From Gordonia sihwensis NBRC 108236 (lineage in GTDB: Bacteria > Actinomycetota > Actinomycetes > Mycobacteriales > Mycobacteriaceae): a stretch of DNA of 46,446 nt. The notes under the pieces are model-generated. The model ran no database searches and was not told where the DNA came from. It was given only the letters and a program-made list of their open reading frames with translations. The position numbers were made by a program, and so were the translations under genes. Position 1 is the stretch's first letter. The number at the start of each line of letters is the position of its first letter. Below are positions 1-9,052 of the stretch, piece by piece. Where the stretch lies: NCBI RefSeq assembly GCF_000333035.1, contig NZ_BANU01000024.1, positions 1-46,446 on the forward strand. Direction: 5' to 3'.

Positions 1-33
1 GGGGTGCCGGTGCGGCTCGACGAGCCGGGGCCC

Positions 34-252
34 CTACTTTCTTCGGAATCCGCTCGCGATCAGGCCGACGCCCACCACGATTCCGATCGCGAGCAGTGCC
101 CAGGGCAGGTAGGTCGTGTCGAGGAGGAAGGGGCCGTCGGCCAGGCACCAGGCGGCCACCAGGAGGGTCACCAGCGCCGAGAGACCCATCACCACTGAGC
201 GGTGGCGCTCGGGTTCGGCGGTGCCGGTCTGGTCGGGAGTCTCGTCGATCAT
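34..252 (-). CDS. small two-TM membrane protein
   Basis: A 72-residue hypothetical membrane protein. The start ATG at 252 overlaps the stop of the upstream PspC-domain gene in an ATGA junction, so the two are translationally coupled; longer in-frame starts would lie inside that gene and are rejected. The N-terminus is polar (MIDETPDQTG). Two hydrophobic segments follow, around residues 20-40 and 48-68, and the protein ends in a positively charged tail (FRRK), which predicts a helical hairpin with a cytoplasmic C-terminus. No family is recognised. Its position suggests an accessory to the envelope-stress PspC protein encoded just before it. The existence of the gene is fairly certain; its function is unknown. 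Confidence 0.7.
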   Translation of the reverse strand: MIDETPDQTGTAEPERHRSVVMGLSALVTLLVAAWCLADGPFLLDTTYLPWALLAIGIVVGVGLIASGFRRK

Positions 253-1532
253 TGCTTCATCTCCACGGTTCCGAGGTTGAGGTTCGCCTTCACAGTCAGC
301 GTCGGTGTCTTGGCGTCGGGGTTGACGATCCCGTCGGGGCACGTCTGATCACCGACCACCGTGCTGCACTCGGTCTTGACGCGGATGTCGTCGGGCAGCC
401 AGACCGTCATATCGCCGATGCCCTGGTGGATCTCGATGGTCCGGTCGTGGTCGAGTCCGCCGAGATCGCGGAGGTCGAGGCTGGTGGTGCCGATGGTCAG
501 CTGGTAGGTGTCGCTGAGCTGCTCGGCGCTGCGCGGATGCCACGACCGGTCGCCGATCCCGCCGGAGGCGAAGGCCGGCCGATCGCCGGAGAACGCGGTG
601 GCGGTGACTGCCACGACGCCGACGATGATGGCGAGCGGCACCAGTCCGGCCGCGCGCGTATTGCTCTGCCTGCGCTGCAGCGCGTCGATCGCCATGCCGA
701 CACCCAGCACCGCCAGCGCGAGTCCGGCGATCCGGCCCACGGTGAACCACTCGACGTCGTCGAGTACGCGGGCGGCGGTGCCGACGGTCGCGGCGATGAG
801 GGCGAGACCGGCGAAGACCGACGTCAACGGAGACCGGGGAGGCTTCACCACGGGCGGCTCGGGCGGTGTCGGTTCCGGCAGATCCCAGGCGAACCTCGCG
901 GTCCCGAGCGGATCCCACGACGGCGGTGCGTCGGGCGGGGCGGGCGCCGGCGGTTCAGCGGCCGCGAACGGGATCGTCTCGGACGCGGGCCGGACGGCGG
1001 TGTCGGCGAGAACGTCGTGCGTGACCACCTCGTCCGCGATGAGCGTCGGCGCGGGCGTCGCGGTCGTCGATCCGTCGGACGGCCTCAGCTGATCCGCGCT
1101 GGTTCCGGCGGGCGCGGTCGGGGTGCGCTGATAGAGCAGCCACCAGCCGCCCAGCATCAGCACGAGTCCGAGCAGTCCGCTGGTGCCCCAGAACGGCGAC
1201 GAGCCCATGTTGCTGAAGACGATGACCGCGATGACGGCGACCACGATCCAGTACCAGGGCATGTCGTGCCGAACGCGGTGATGTGCGCGATGCGACTGAT
1301 GGATCTTGCGGGGTGCCGTCTCGTCTTCGGCGGGAAGAGCGATCAGCGCGGCGATGTAGAGCAGGATTCCGCTGCCCCCGAACAACGCCGCGACGACGAA
1401 TGCGACCTTCACCAGCGTCGGATCGACCCGGTAGCGCAGACCGATGCCGGTGCAGACGCCGCCGACGGACTTTCCGGTCCGGCGGCGGACCGGCCGGGTG
1501 TTCCAGATGTCGATCAGAGTCTTGGTGTCCAT
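249..1532 (-). CDS. PspC-domain membrane protein with LiaF-like C-terminus
   Basis: This 427-residue protein begins with a PspC domain (about residues 12-70, with the VGGVCTGIGLRY signature and one TM helix). Two closely spaced TM segments (about 95-135) and a long Pro/Ala-rich cytoplasmic or linker stretch follow. Further TM helices near 240-320 precede a C-terminal soluble region resembling the beta-rich LiaF/toast-rack domain (TIEIHQGIGDMTVWLP). PspC and LiaF proteins sense or buffer cell-envelope stress. The gene is transcribed away from the PspC-histidine kinase gene that starts at 1632, with 99 bp between the two starts, which suggests a shared regulatory region. It is followed by a small membrane protein in ATGA overlap. 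The family call is strong; a role as ligand or inhibitor of the neighbouring kinase is inference. Confidence 0.85.
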   Translation of the reverse strand: MDTKTLIDIWNTRPVRRRTGKSVGGVCTGIGLRYRVDPTLVKVAFVVAALFGGSGILLYIAALIALPAEDETAPRKIHQSHRAHHRVRHDMPWYWIVVAVIAVIVFSNMGSSPFWGTSGLLGLVLMLGGWWLLYQRTPTAPAGTSADQLRPSDGSTTATPAPTLIADEVVTHDVLADTAVRPASETIPFAAAEPPAPAPPDAPPSWDPLGTARFAWDLPEPTPPEPPVVKPPRSPLTSVFAGLALIAATVGTAARVLDDVEWFTVGRIAGLALAVLGVGMAIDALQRRQSNTRAAGLVPLAIIVGVVAVTATAFSGDRPAFASGGIGDRSWHPRSAEQLSDTYQLTIGTTSLDLRDLGGLDHDRTIEIHQGIGDMTVWLPDDIRVKTECSTVVGDQTCPDGIVNPDAKTPTLTVKANLNLGTVEMKQ

Positions 1533-1631
1533 GCAGTCAATCTTGGACGCCTGATCAGCGAGGCAAATCGGGTTAAACCCTGAGATGCTCCCTGATGTGC
1601 ACGCGGTCCGGTTCGTGCCACTATCGAATCA

Positions 1632-2879
1632 ATGACTCACGTGACGCAGACCCCGCAAGTCGACCGTGTGCGCCGGCGCAACGGCGGCAAGGTCGTGGGC
1701 GGAGTGTGCGGCGGCATCGCCGACCACCTGGGCGTCGACGTCTTCCGCGTCCGCGTGGTCTTCGTCGTGCTCGCCGCGCTGGCGGGGGCGGGCGTGGCCG
1801 CCTACGGACTGCTGTGGTTCTTCTGTCCGACGGGCACCGACGTGGAGCGGCCCGCTCCTCGGGAGCGCCGGCAGGCGCAGGGGTTGATCGTCATCGGCGT
1901 GGTCGCCTTGCTGCTCAACGGTTTCGCAGCCTCGAGCGCGCCGGCGTCCACGCTGCTGGCACTGGTGGTGGTACTCGGCGGTGCGGCGCTGGTGTGGCGC
2001 GAGGTGGACGTCACCGGCGTCTCCTCGCGCGGGGGCGTGGTGACGTGGCTCCGACTGGCCGCCGGCGCCGTCCTCGTGGTCGGAGGACTGGTGGTGCTGG
2101 TGACCGCCCCGGACACCGCGCTGGCCGGAATGAACCCGACCCTGCTCGCGGTCCTCGGGACCCTGTTCGGCGTGCTGTTGCTGACCATCCCCCTGTGGAT
2201 GCGGATGTGGCGGACGCTGAACGCCGAGCGTGCCGCGCGGATCCGGAACCAGGAACGCGAGGAGATCGCCTCGCACCTGCACGACTCGGTTCTTCAGACG
2301 CTCGCGCTGATCCAGAAGCGCGCCGACCAGCCCGACGCCGTCGCACAGCTCGCCCGTCGCCAGGAGCGCGAGCTGCGGCAGTGGCTCTTCGGCGACCAGG
2401 CGCGCAGGCGCGAGTCGCTCGCCGCGGCCGTCTCGGCGGTCTCGGCGGAGGTGGAGGACGCGTACGGTGTCGAGATCGAGACGGTGACGGTCGGCGACGT
2501 GACTCCCGACGAACTGCGCGACGAGACGGTCTCCAACGGATTGCAGGCGGTGGTCGCGGCCGCTCGTGAGGCATTGGTGAACGCCGCCAAGCACTCCGGC
2601 GCCGACAAGGTGGACGTCTACTGCGAGGTGGACGACGACCACGTCGAGGTCTTCGTCCGCGACCGCGGCAAGGGGTTCGATCCCGACGCGGTGAGCCAGG
2701 ACCGCCAGGGCATCGCGCGGTCGATCCACGCGCGCATGGAGCGTGTGGGAGGGTCGGTGCGGATCACCTCGACACCGGGCCGTGGTACCAATGTGGCGCT
2801 GATGCTGCCGCGTGGCCGGCGGCACGGGCCGTCGGCGTCCATCGATTCGGAAACTCAACGGACACAGGAGTTCTCATGA
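1632..2879 (+). CDS. PspC-fused sensor histidine kinase (NarL-type partner)
   Basis: A 415-residue membrane histidine kinase. An N-terminal PspC domain (about residues 10-68, KVVGGVCGGIADHLGV) is fused to further TM helices (about 85-120, 143-160 and 168-190), then a HisKA_3 dimerisation box (ASHLHDSVLQ, phospho-acceptor His probably H217) and a HATPase domain with an N-box (EALVNAAKHS) and glycine boxes (DRGKGFD, TPGRGTN). This is the architecture of NarL/DesK-type kinases that phosphorylate LuxR-family regulators. The next gene is such a regulator and overlaps by ATGA (2876-2879), so the pair is one two-component system. Using PspC as the input domain suggests envelope-stress sensing. The gene diverges from another PspC gene. 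The call is firm; the signal is inferred. Confidence 0.92.
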   Translation: MTHVTQTPQVDRVRRRNGGKVVGGVCGGIADHLGVDVFRVRVVFVVLAALAGAGVAAYGLLWFFCPTGTDVERPAPRERRQAQGLIVIGVVALLLNGFAASSAPASTLLALVVVLGGAALVWREVDVTGVSSRGGVVTWLRLAAGAVLVVGGLVVLVTAPDTALAGMNPTLLAVLGTLFGVLLLTIPLWMRMWRTLNAERAARIRNQEREEIASHLHDSVLQTLALIQKRADQPDAVAQLARRQERELRQWLFGDQARRRESLAAAVSAVSAEVEDAYGVEIETVTVGDVTPDELRDETVSNGLQAVVAAAREALVNAAKHSGADKVDVYCEVDDDHVEVFVRDRGKGFDPDAVSQDRQGIARSIHARMERVGGSVRITSTPGRGTNVALMLPRGRRHGPSASIDSETQRTQEFS

Positions 2880-3544
2880 CCGCCGACAAGACCTACCGGG
2901 TGTTCCTGGTCGACGACCACGGGGTGTTCCGCTCGGGGGTGCGCACCGAGCTCGCCGGCGAGGCCGGACTCGAGGTGGTCGGCGACGCGGGCAACGTTCC
3001 CGAAGCGGTCGCGGGCATCGTCCAGGCGCGTCCCGACGTGGTGCTGCTCGACGTCCACATGCCGGGCGGCGGAGGTGTCGCGGTGCTCCGCGGGGTGACC
3101 GACGCGCTGGGTTCGGAGGCGCCGGTGTTCCTCGCACTGAGCGTCTCCGACGCCGCCACCGATGTCATCGCCACCATCCGCGCCGGCGCGCGGGGGTACG
3201 TCACCAAGACCATCGACGGCACCGAACTGGCCGACGCGGTCCGTCGCGTCGCCGAGGGCGACGCGGTGTTCAGTCCGCGACTGGCCGGATTCGTCCTCGA
3301 CTCCTTCACCGGGCGGTCGCCGGTGCCCGAACCGCAGCTCGATCCCGAACTCGATTCGCTGACCCGCCGCGAGATGGAGGTGCTGCGCCTGCTCGCGCGC
3401 GGCTACACCTACCGGGAGATCGCGGAGGAACTGTTCATCTCGGTGAAGACGGTGGAGACTCACGCGTCGAACGTGCTGCGCAAGACGCAGCAGTCCAACC
3501 GCAACGCCCTCACCCGCTGGGCGGTGAACCGCCAGATCGGATGA
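2876..3544 (+). CDS. LuxR/NarL-family response regulator
   Basis: A 222-residue response regulator. The receiver domain (about residues 7-125) has the acidic pair D13-D14, the phospho-acceptor D59 in VVLLDVHMPG, and a conserved Lys in YVTKTIDG. The C-terminal LuxR helix-turn-helix (about 158-215) reads LTRREMEVLRLLARG, then EIAEELFISVKTVETH. Its start codon overlaps the stop of the PspC-kinase gene, so kinase and regulator are co-translated. A natural target would be the divergent PspC/LiaF-like gene, because PspC- and Lia-type systems commonly autoregulate; no operator was identified in the sequence. Both domains are complete. Confidence 0.95.
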   Translation: MTADKTYRVFLVDDHGVFRSGVRTELAGEAGLEVVGDAGNVPEAVAGIVQARPDVVLLDVHMPGGGGVAVLRGVTDALGSEAPVFLALSVSDAATDVIATIRAGARGYVTKTIDGTELADAVRRVAEGDAVFSPRLAGFVLDSFTGRSPVPEPQLDPELDSLTRREMEVLRLLARGYTYREIAEELFISVKTVETHASNVLRKTQQSNRNALTRWAVNRQIG

Positions 3545-3556
3545 GGCGGGCGCGGG

Positions 3557-4810
<1,254 letters not shown>

Positions 4811-4885
4811 GGCCCGATGATAGCCGCAGGCGGTGACGGCGATCGGGGCCGCACTCACTGTGCGCGCCGGCCCTTGACGAGTCCA

Positions 4886-4901
4886 TCGCACGTATGTTCG
4901 G
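4886..4901. promoter_or_regulatory. LexA (SOS) box, two mismatches
   Basis: TCGCACGTATGTTCGG matches the mycobacterial SOS-box consensus TCGAAC-N4-GTTCGA at 10 of 12 defined positions. It lies 9 bp before the start codon of the radical-SAM-like gene at 4911, downstream of a TTGACG hexamer (4874-4879), so LexA binding here would block initiation. From memory, the M. tuberculosis homologue Rv2578c (splB) is in the LexA regulon, which supports the site. Confidence 0.65.
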
Positions 4902-4910
4902 ATAGGTGGC

Positions 4911-5837
4911 ATGGCAGCACTGACCGAACTGGTGTGCGGCGACTTCATGCGATCGACCATGATCCCGGAGGCGCCGGGCGTCCGGGTGCACGAGGTGCTG
5001 GCGCGGACAGTGCTGGAATCGGTCACCGGCGACCGGAGTCATCGGCACTCCTTCGCGGCCTCGGCTCTGCGGCGGTCGGGCGAGGCGATGCAGGTGAAGA
5101 TGAACGCCCCGGCGGTGCTCCGGAGGGAGCTGCGGCGTCGGTCGTGGCGTCGCGACACCGTGGCGATCGGAGTGGCCGAGGATCCCTACGATCCGGTGGA
5201 AGAGCACTACCGGATGATGCCTCAGGTCCTGTCGGTCCTGTCGGAGTCGCAGACGCCGATCGCTCTCTACACCGCGTCGACGCTGCTGCTGCGCGATCTG
5301 CCGTTGCTGCGGTTGATCGGGCGGGCGGTGCCGGTGACGGTGTCGATCTCACTGGCCACCCTCGATCCGGGACTGTCGGCGCGGGTCGATCCTTCGGCGT
5401 CGTCGCCACGGGCGCGACTGGACATGGTGGCGCGGCTGTCGGAGGCGGGACTCGCGCCGCATATTCGGATCGCGCCGCTGCCGCCGCTGCTCGCCGACGG
5501 CACGGCGCAGCTCGACGAACTCCTCGCGGCGTTGTCGGCCGCGGGTGCCGCCCGGGTGTCGGTGTCTCCGCTGCAGTTGGGCGGTGACGACGGTGCTGAC
5601 TTCCTCGGCTGGCTGGGAAATGAGCACCCTGCGCTGGTGCGCAGGTACCGCTCCCTCTACGGCCGACGGAGCTTCGTGTCGGCGGAGTATGCGCTCGGTC
5701 TCCGGGCACGGATGACGCCGCTCGTGGAGAAGTACGATCTGGGCAGTGACCCGGAGTCGGAGAGTGTGAATCCGGCCGAACCGTCGGTGCTTCCGCCGGC
5801 GGGGACGGCTCCCTCGCCAGATCTGACGTTGTTCTGA
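4911..5837 (+). CDS. Rv2578c/SplB-like radical SAM homologue lacking the cysteine cluster
   Basis: A 308-residue protein. It resembles the Rv2578c-family radical SAM proteins (annotated as spore photoproduct lyase-like) in most of its length: HEVLARTVLE near residue 27, NAPAVLRRELRRRSWRRDTVAIG at 65-87 in outline, LLLRDLPLLRLIG, a long TIM-barrel-like body, the RYRSLYGRRSF stretch, and the terminal TLF. The CxxxCxxC motif that binds the 4Fe-4S cluster is absent. The equivalent region (residues about 39-61) is shorter and reads TGDRSHRHSFAAS, and the only cysteine is C9. It therefore cannot be a conventional radical SAM enzyme. A LexA box precedes it and imuA'-imuB lie downstream on the same strand, suggesting a damage-inducible role without the iron-sulfur chemistry. 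The start has AGGTGG upstream. Confidence 0.75.
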   Translation: MAALTELVCGDFMRSTMIPEAPGVRVHEVLARTVLESVTGDRSHRHSFAASALRRSGEAMQVKMNAPAVLRRELRRRSWRRDTVAIGVAEDPYDPVEEHYRMMPQVLSVLSESQTPIALYTASTLLLRDLPLLRLIGRAVPVTVSISLATLDPGLSARVDPSASSPRARLDMVARLSEAGLAPHIRIAPLPPLLADGTAQLDELLAALSAAGAARVSVSPLQLGGDDGADFLGWLGNEHPALVRRYRSLYGRRSFVSAEYALGLRARMTPLVEKYDLGSDPESESVNPAEPSVLPPAGTAPSPDLTLF

Positions 5838-5909
5838 TCAGGTTCGGATCGGGTCTGCGGCTGCGGTCGCTGCGTGCGGAATCGAGGTACCGCCAGGAAG
5901 CGGGCCGGG

Positions 5910-6422
5910 TCAGGCGCCGGAGTCGTCGATCAGGTTCTGTTCGCTGCGGTCGATGAAGAGTGCGCCGCACAGTGCGGCCAGGATCAGCAGTATCACGATC
6001 AGTCCGATGAGGATCGCTTTGCTGACGGTGACGAGCTCCTGGGCGTCACTCAATCCGAGTCCGTCGAGGAATCCGGCGAAGTACCAGGACGGCCAGATCC
6101 ACACCGCTATGGGGACGAAGGCGGCGGCAGTGGATCCGACGGCGGCGACTCCGGCCAGGACTCGGCCGATGTTCTGGGCTTTCGCGGCGGGCAGCAGTGC
6201 GACGATTCCGGCGAGGGCGGCCAGCGCGCATGCAGCGACGATCAGCCAGCCGCGGCCGGCCGGTGCCACGCCGAGGTCGCTCTGGCTCACGGTGCCGATT
6301 CCGAGTCCGTTCCATGAGGCGTCCATGCCCAGTCGGCGCAGGTCGAACCACGGCAGCGCCGTGACCGCGATTCCGGTGACGGCGGCGGCGATGACGGCGA
6401 ATGGAAGGGCTCGGGACTGCAT
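5910..6422 (-). CDS. hypothetical four-TM membrane protein
   Basis: A protein of about 170 residues with four predicted TM helices, two in each half, separated by a hydrophilic loop (FDLRRLGMDASWNGLG). The start is uncertain: ATG at 6422 (MQSRALPFAV) puts the first helix at the N-terminus, while ATG at 6449 would add nine residues; neither has a clear ribosome-binding site. It converges with the radical-SAM-like gene and diverges from imuA'. The general layout resembles small Trp-associated or DUF-type actinobacterial membrane proteins, but I do not recognise the family. No function is proposed. Confidence 0.65.
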   Translation of the reverse strand: MQSRALPFAVIAAAVTGIAVTALPWFDLRRLGMDASWNGLGIGTVSQSDLGVAPAGRGWLIVAACALAALAGIVALLPAAKAQNIGRVLAGVAAVGSTAAAFVPIAVWIWPSWYFAGFLDGLGLSDAQELVTVSKAILIGLIVILLILAALCGALFIDRSEQNLIDDSGA

Positions 6423-6542
6423 GGATCCGAATGGTAGAGCATGGTGCACCGACGGTCGCTGTTGCGACTGAAGGGACGCAGATTCTCGCGTGTGGCGGGT
6501 GTTTCCTGCTCCGTTGACGGTTGTCAGAGGGTGGGCTTAATA

Positions 6543-6558
6543 TCGAACACAAGTTCGA
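6543..6558. promoter_or_regulatory. LexA (SOS) box, perfect palindrome
   Basis: TCGAACACAAGTTCGA matches the mycobacterial SOS-box consensus at every defined position. It lies 77 bp upstream of the imuA' start at 6636 and should make the imuA'-imuB operon DNA-damage inducible, as for the mycobacterial mutasome genes. Confidence 0.92.
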
Positions 6559-6635
6559 ACACCGGCATCTTCCCTGCCGCTTCGGACGAGAGGTGAGAAC
6601 ACGGGCGCAAGCCCGGAACGACGAGGGGAAGCGCC

Positions 6636-7415
6636 ATGAATGCAGCGGAGAAGGCCGAACTGGAACACCTGCGTCGCAAGCTGAGCCGGCTGTCCGGCCA
6701 GTCGGGCGCTCGTGCGGGAACGGCCTCGGGAGTGGTGTCGTCGGGAGTGATCGCCGTGCCGGAGTCCGTGGCGTCGTTGTTTCCGAAGCGCGGGCTCCCG
6801 CGTGGCTCGGTGGCCGCGGTGTCCGGTGCTTCGGTGGTGCCGATGTCGATCATCGCCGAGGCGAGTCGGACGGGGGCCACGGTGGCTCTGGTCGGGCTGC
6901 CGCGACTCAATCTGGCCGCGGCGGTGGAGATGGGGGCGGATCTGAGCCGGATCGCGGTGGTCGCCGAGCCGGGAGCCGATCGACTGGAGGTGGCTGGGGT
7001 GCTGCTGGACGGAATGGACCTGGTGGTGCTGGGATTCGAGGATCGACTGGGTCCGACGGGGTCGTCGGTGGCACCGGCCCGAGCCCGGGTGCTCGGGGGC
7101 CGGGCGAGGAAGCAGTCGTCCACGCTGCTGGTCCTCGGTGACTGGCCGGGGACGGCCACGCGTGTGCAGGGGCGAGTGCGGGAGTACCGGCATCTGCCGG
7201 TACGGCGAAGCGGATACGGCCGCATCGGGGGTTTTCGGGTGGAAGTTCAGGTGTCGGCGCCGGGGGCTCGCCCAGTGAGCGACGTGTTCGACCTCGTGGT
7301 GCCGGGACTGGGAGAAGAAGGAGTGATGCGGCTGGTCCGGCCGACGATGCCGAAGGCGGGGTCAGGTGCAGAACACGGGGCCCGGGTGCCGGCGGCGCTG
7401 GCGGTGGCGAATTGA
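6636..7415 (+). CDS. imuA': ImuA' (mutasome accessory protein)
   Basis: A 259-residue protein of the mycobacterial ImuA' type (Rv3395c-like), a RecA/SulA-related factor. With ImuB and DnaE2 it forms the error-prone translesion mutasome. A charged helical N-terminus (MNAAEKAELEHLRRKLSRLS) precedes the RecA-like core, which has strands LVGLPRLNLAAAVEMG and MDLVVLGFEDRLG; no canonical Walker A GxxxxGKT is present, as is usual for this branch. The start has a strong ribosome-binding site (GAGGGGAAG) and a perfect LexA box upstream. The stop overlaps the imuB start by 4 bp (TTGA), so the two proteins are co-translated. The identification rests on sequence, operon partner and LexA control together. 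Confidence 0.9.
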   Translation: MNAAEKAELEHLRRKLSRLSGQSGARAGTASGVVSSGVIAVPESVASLFPKRGLPRGSVAAVSGASVVPMSIIAEASRTGATVALVGLPRLNLAAAVEMGADLSRIAVVAEPGADRLEVAGVLLDGMDLVVLGFEDRLGPTGSSVAPARARVLGGRARKQSSTLLVLGDWPGTATRVQGRVREYRHLPVRRSGYGRIGGFRVEVQVSAPGARPVSDVFDLVVPGLGEEGVMRLVRPTMPKAGSGAEHGARVPAALAVAN

Positions 7416-9019
7416 CCGCCGATTCTCCCGGCAGGCGAGTGCTGGCACTGTGGTGTCCGGACTGGCCGACGACGGCGGCCGCCGCGGCGGCCGGGCGAGT
7501 TCCGGGCGATCCGGTGGCGGTGCTGCGGGCGGGACGAGTGGAGGCGTGTTCGCATGCGGCCCGCGTCGACGGGGTGAGACGGGGGATGCGCAAACGGCAG
7601 GCGCAGTCGTCGTGTCCGCGGCTGACCGTGTACGACGCCGACCCGGCACGCGATGGGAGATTGTTCGAGCCGGTGGTGGCGGCGGTGACCGGCGTGGTCC
7701 CGATGACCGAGGTGCTGCGGCCGGGACTGCTGGTGGTGGCCGCCGATCGTGCGGCGCGCTTCTTCGGCGGGGAGGAGCAATTGGCCGAACGGCTCACCGA
7801 TGCGGTGGCCGAGGTCGGCAGGGGCCGCGACGCAGACGGTCTCGGAAGGACGGTGGTCGGGGGAGTCACGGCCAGAGTCGGGGTGGCCGATGAGCTGTTC
7901 ACCGCGGTGCTCGCCGCGAGATCGGGGCAGACCGTCCCGCCGGGGACGGATGCCGCCTATCTCTCGGCGAGGCCGGTCGCCGACCTGGTGGCAGAACCCG
8001 CGCTGAACGGCCCGGGACGTGAGGATCTGGTGAGTCTGTTGTGGCGCTTGGGGATTCGCACCCTGGGCGCCTTCGCTGCGATGGATCCCGCGGATATCGC
8101 ATCACGTTTCTCCGGCGATGCGATCACCGCGCATCGGCTGGCCCGAGGTCTGCCGGGCCGGCGGCCCAGCCGGGCACCGATCCCGCCGGGTTTGGCGGTG
8201 GAGCACAGCTGTGATCCGCCGGTCGATCGGATCGACGCCGCGGCCTTCCTGGGACGGCGAATGGCGCAGGAGCTGCACGAGCGACTGTCCGCAGCCTCGC
8301 TGGCCTGTATGCGACTGACGATTCACGCGTTCACGGAGCGAGGGCAACGGCACTCACGGACCTGGCGATGCGTGGAGCCGCTCACGCCGGAGGCCACTGC
8401 CGACCGTGTGCGCTGGCAGCTGGAGGGGTGGCTGACCGGCCGGGCCGGCAGCGTCGAAGCGCCTGACTCACCGGTCGTCCGACTGGTGCTGGAGCCGGTC
8501 GAGGTGGTGAATCCGGGAACGCTGCAGTCGGCGCTGACGGGCGCCGGGCTTCCGGGCGACACCGGTGGCGGTCTCGGCGATCAAGCACGTCGGGCTCTGG
8601 TCCGGGTCCAAGGGCTGCTCGGCGGCGAGTCGGTGCGGGTGCCGGTGCGCAGCGGTGGTCGGGGACCGGCCGAGCAGGTGGCGCTGGTGGCCTTCGGCGA
8701 CGAACTGCGACCGCCGCGCGATCCGGCGGCCGCCTGGCCCGACCGCCTTGCCCGGCCGACGCCCTCGCTGTTGGTGCAGGCCACAGCGGAGGTCCTCGAC
8801 GCCGAGGGGCGGTCGGTCGCCGTGAGTCCGCGCGGTGTGTTCAGTGCGGAGCCGGTGACCGTGCGGCTCGGGGCGCGGTCGCATCGTCTGCACTGGTGGG
8901 CGGGACCGTGGCCGTTCGGTCCGGGGAGGGCTCGGGCACAGGCACTGCTGGAAGACGGCCGCGCACTGCTGCTCTGCTGCCGGGAGGAGGTGTGGGTTGT
9001 GGAAGGAGTCTATGAGTGA
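7412..9019 (+). CDS. imuB: ImuB (Y-family polymerase-like mutasome adaptor)
   Basis: A 535-residue Y-family polymerase homologue that begins with TTG at 7412 inside the imuA' stop. The N-terminus (RRVLALWCPDWPTTAA) aligns with ImuB rather than with an active DinB. The acidic catalytic pairs of active Y-family enzymes (DxD and DE) are not seen, so it should act as a scaffold that links ImuA', DnaE2 and the beta clamp. A helix-hairpin-like region is seen (LLWRLGIRTLGAFAAM). The C-terminal part contains ARRALVRVQGLLGG, a conserved ImuB stretch. The clamp-binding motif expected just before it is degenerate here (QSALTG, residues 372-377). Length is normal for the family. Expression should follow the LexA box at 6543. 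Confidence 0.92.
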   Translation: MTADSPGRRVLALWCPDWPTTAAAAAAGRVPGDPVAVLRAGRVEACSHAARVDGVRRGMRKRQAQSSCPRLTVYDADPARDGRLFEPVVAAVTGVVPMTEVLRPGLLVVAADRAARFFGGEEQLAERLTDAVAEVGRGRDADGLGRTVVGGVTARVGVADELFTAVLAARSGQTVPPGTDAAYLSARPVADLVAEPALNGPGREDLVSLLWRLGIRTLGAFAAMDPADIASRFSGDAITAHRLARGLPGRRPSRAPIPPGLAVEHSCDPPVDRIDAAAFLGRRMAQELHERLSAASLACMRLTIHAFTERGQRHSRTWRCVEPLTPEATADRVRWQLEGWLTGRAGSVEAPDSPVVRLVLEPVEVVNPGTLQSALTGAGLPGDTGGGLGDQARRALVRVQGLLGGESVRVPVRSGGRGPAEQVALVAFGDELRPPRDPAAAWPDRLARPTPSLLVQATAEVLDAEGRSVAVSPRGVFSAEPVTVRLGARSHRLHWWAGPWPFGPGRARAQALLEDGRALLLCCREEVWVVEGVYE

Positions 9020-9052
9020 GGCGAACCCGTTCCGGCGATCCCGGAGGAGGAC

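Noticed and set aside
96..1583. Plus-strand frame of 495 codons opposite the PspC/LiaF-like gene
   Set aside because: Arg/Gly-rich translation typical of antisense frames; the minus-strand gene has clear PspC motifs.
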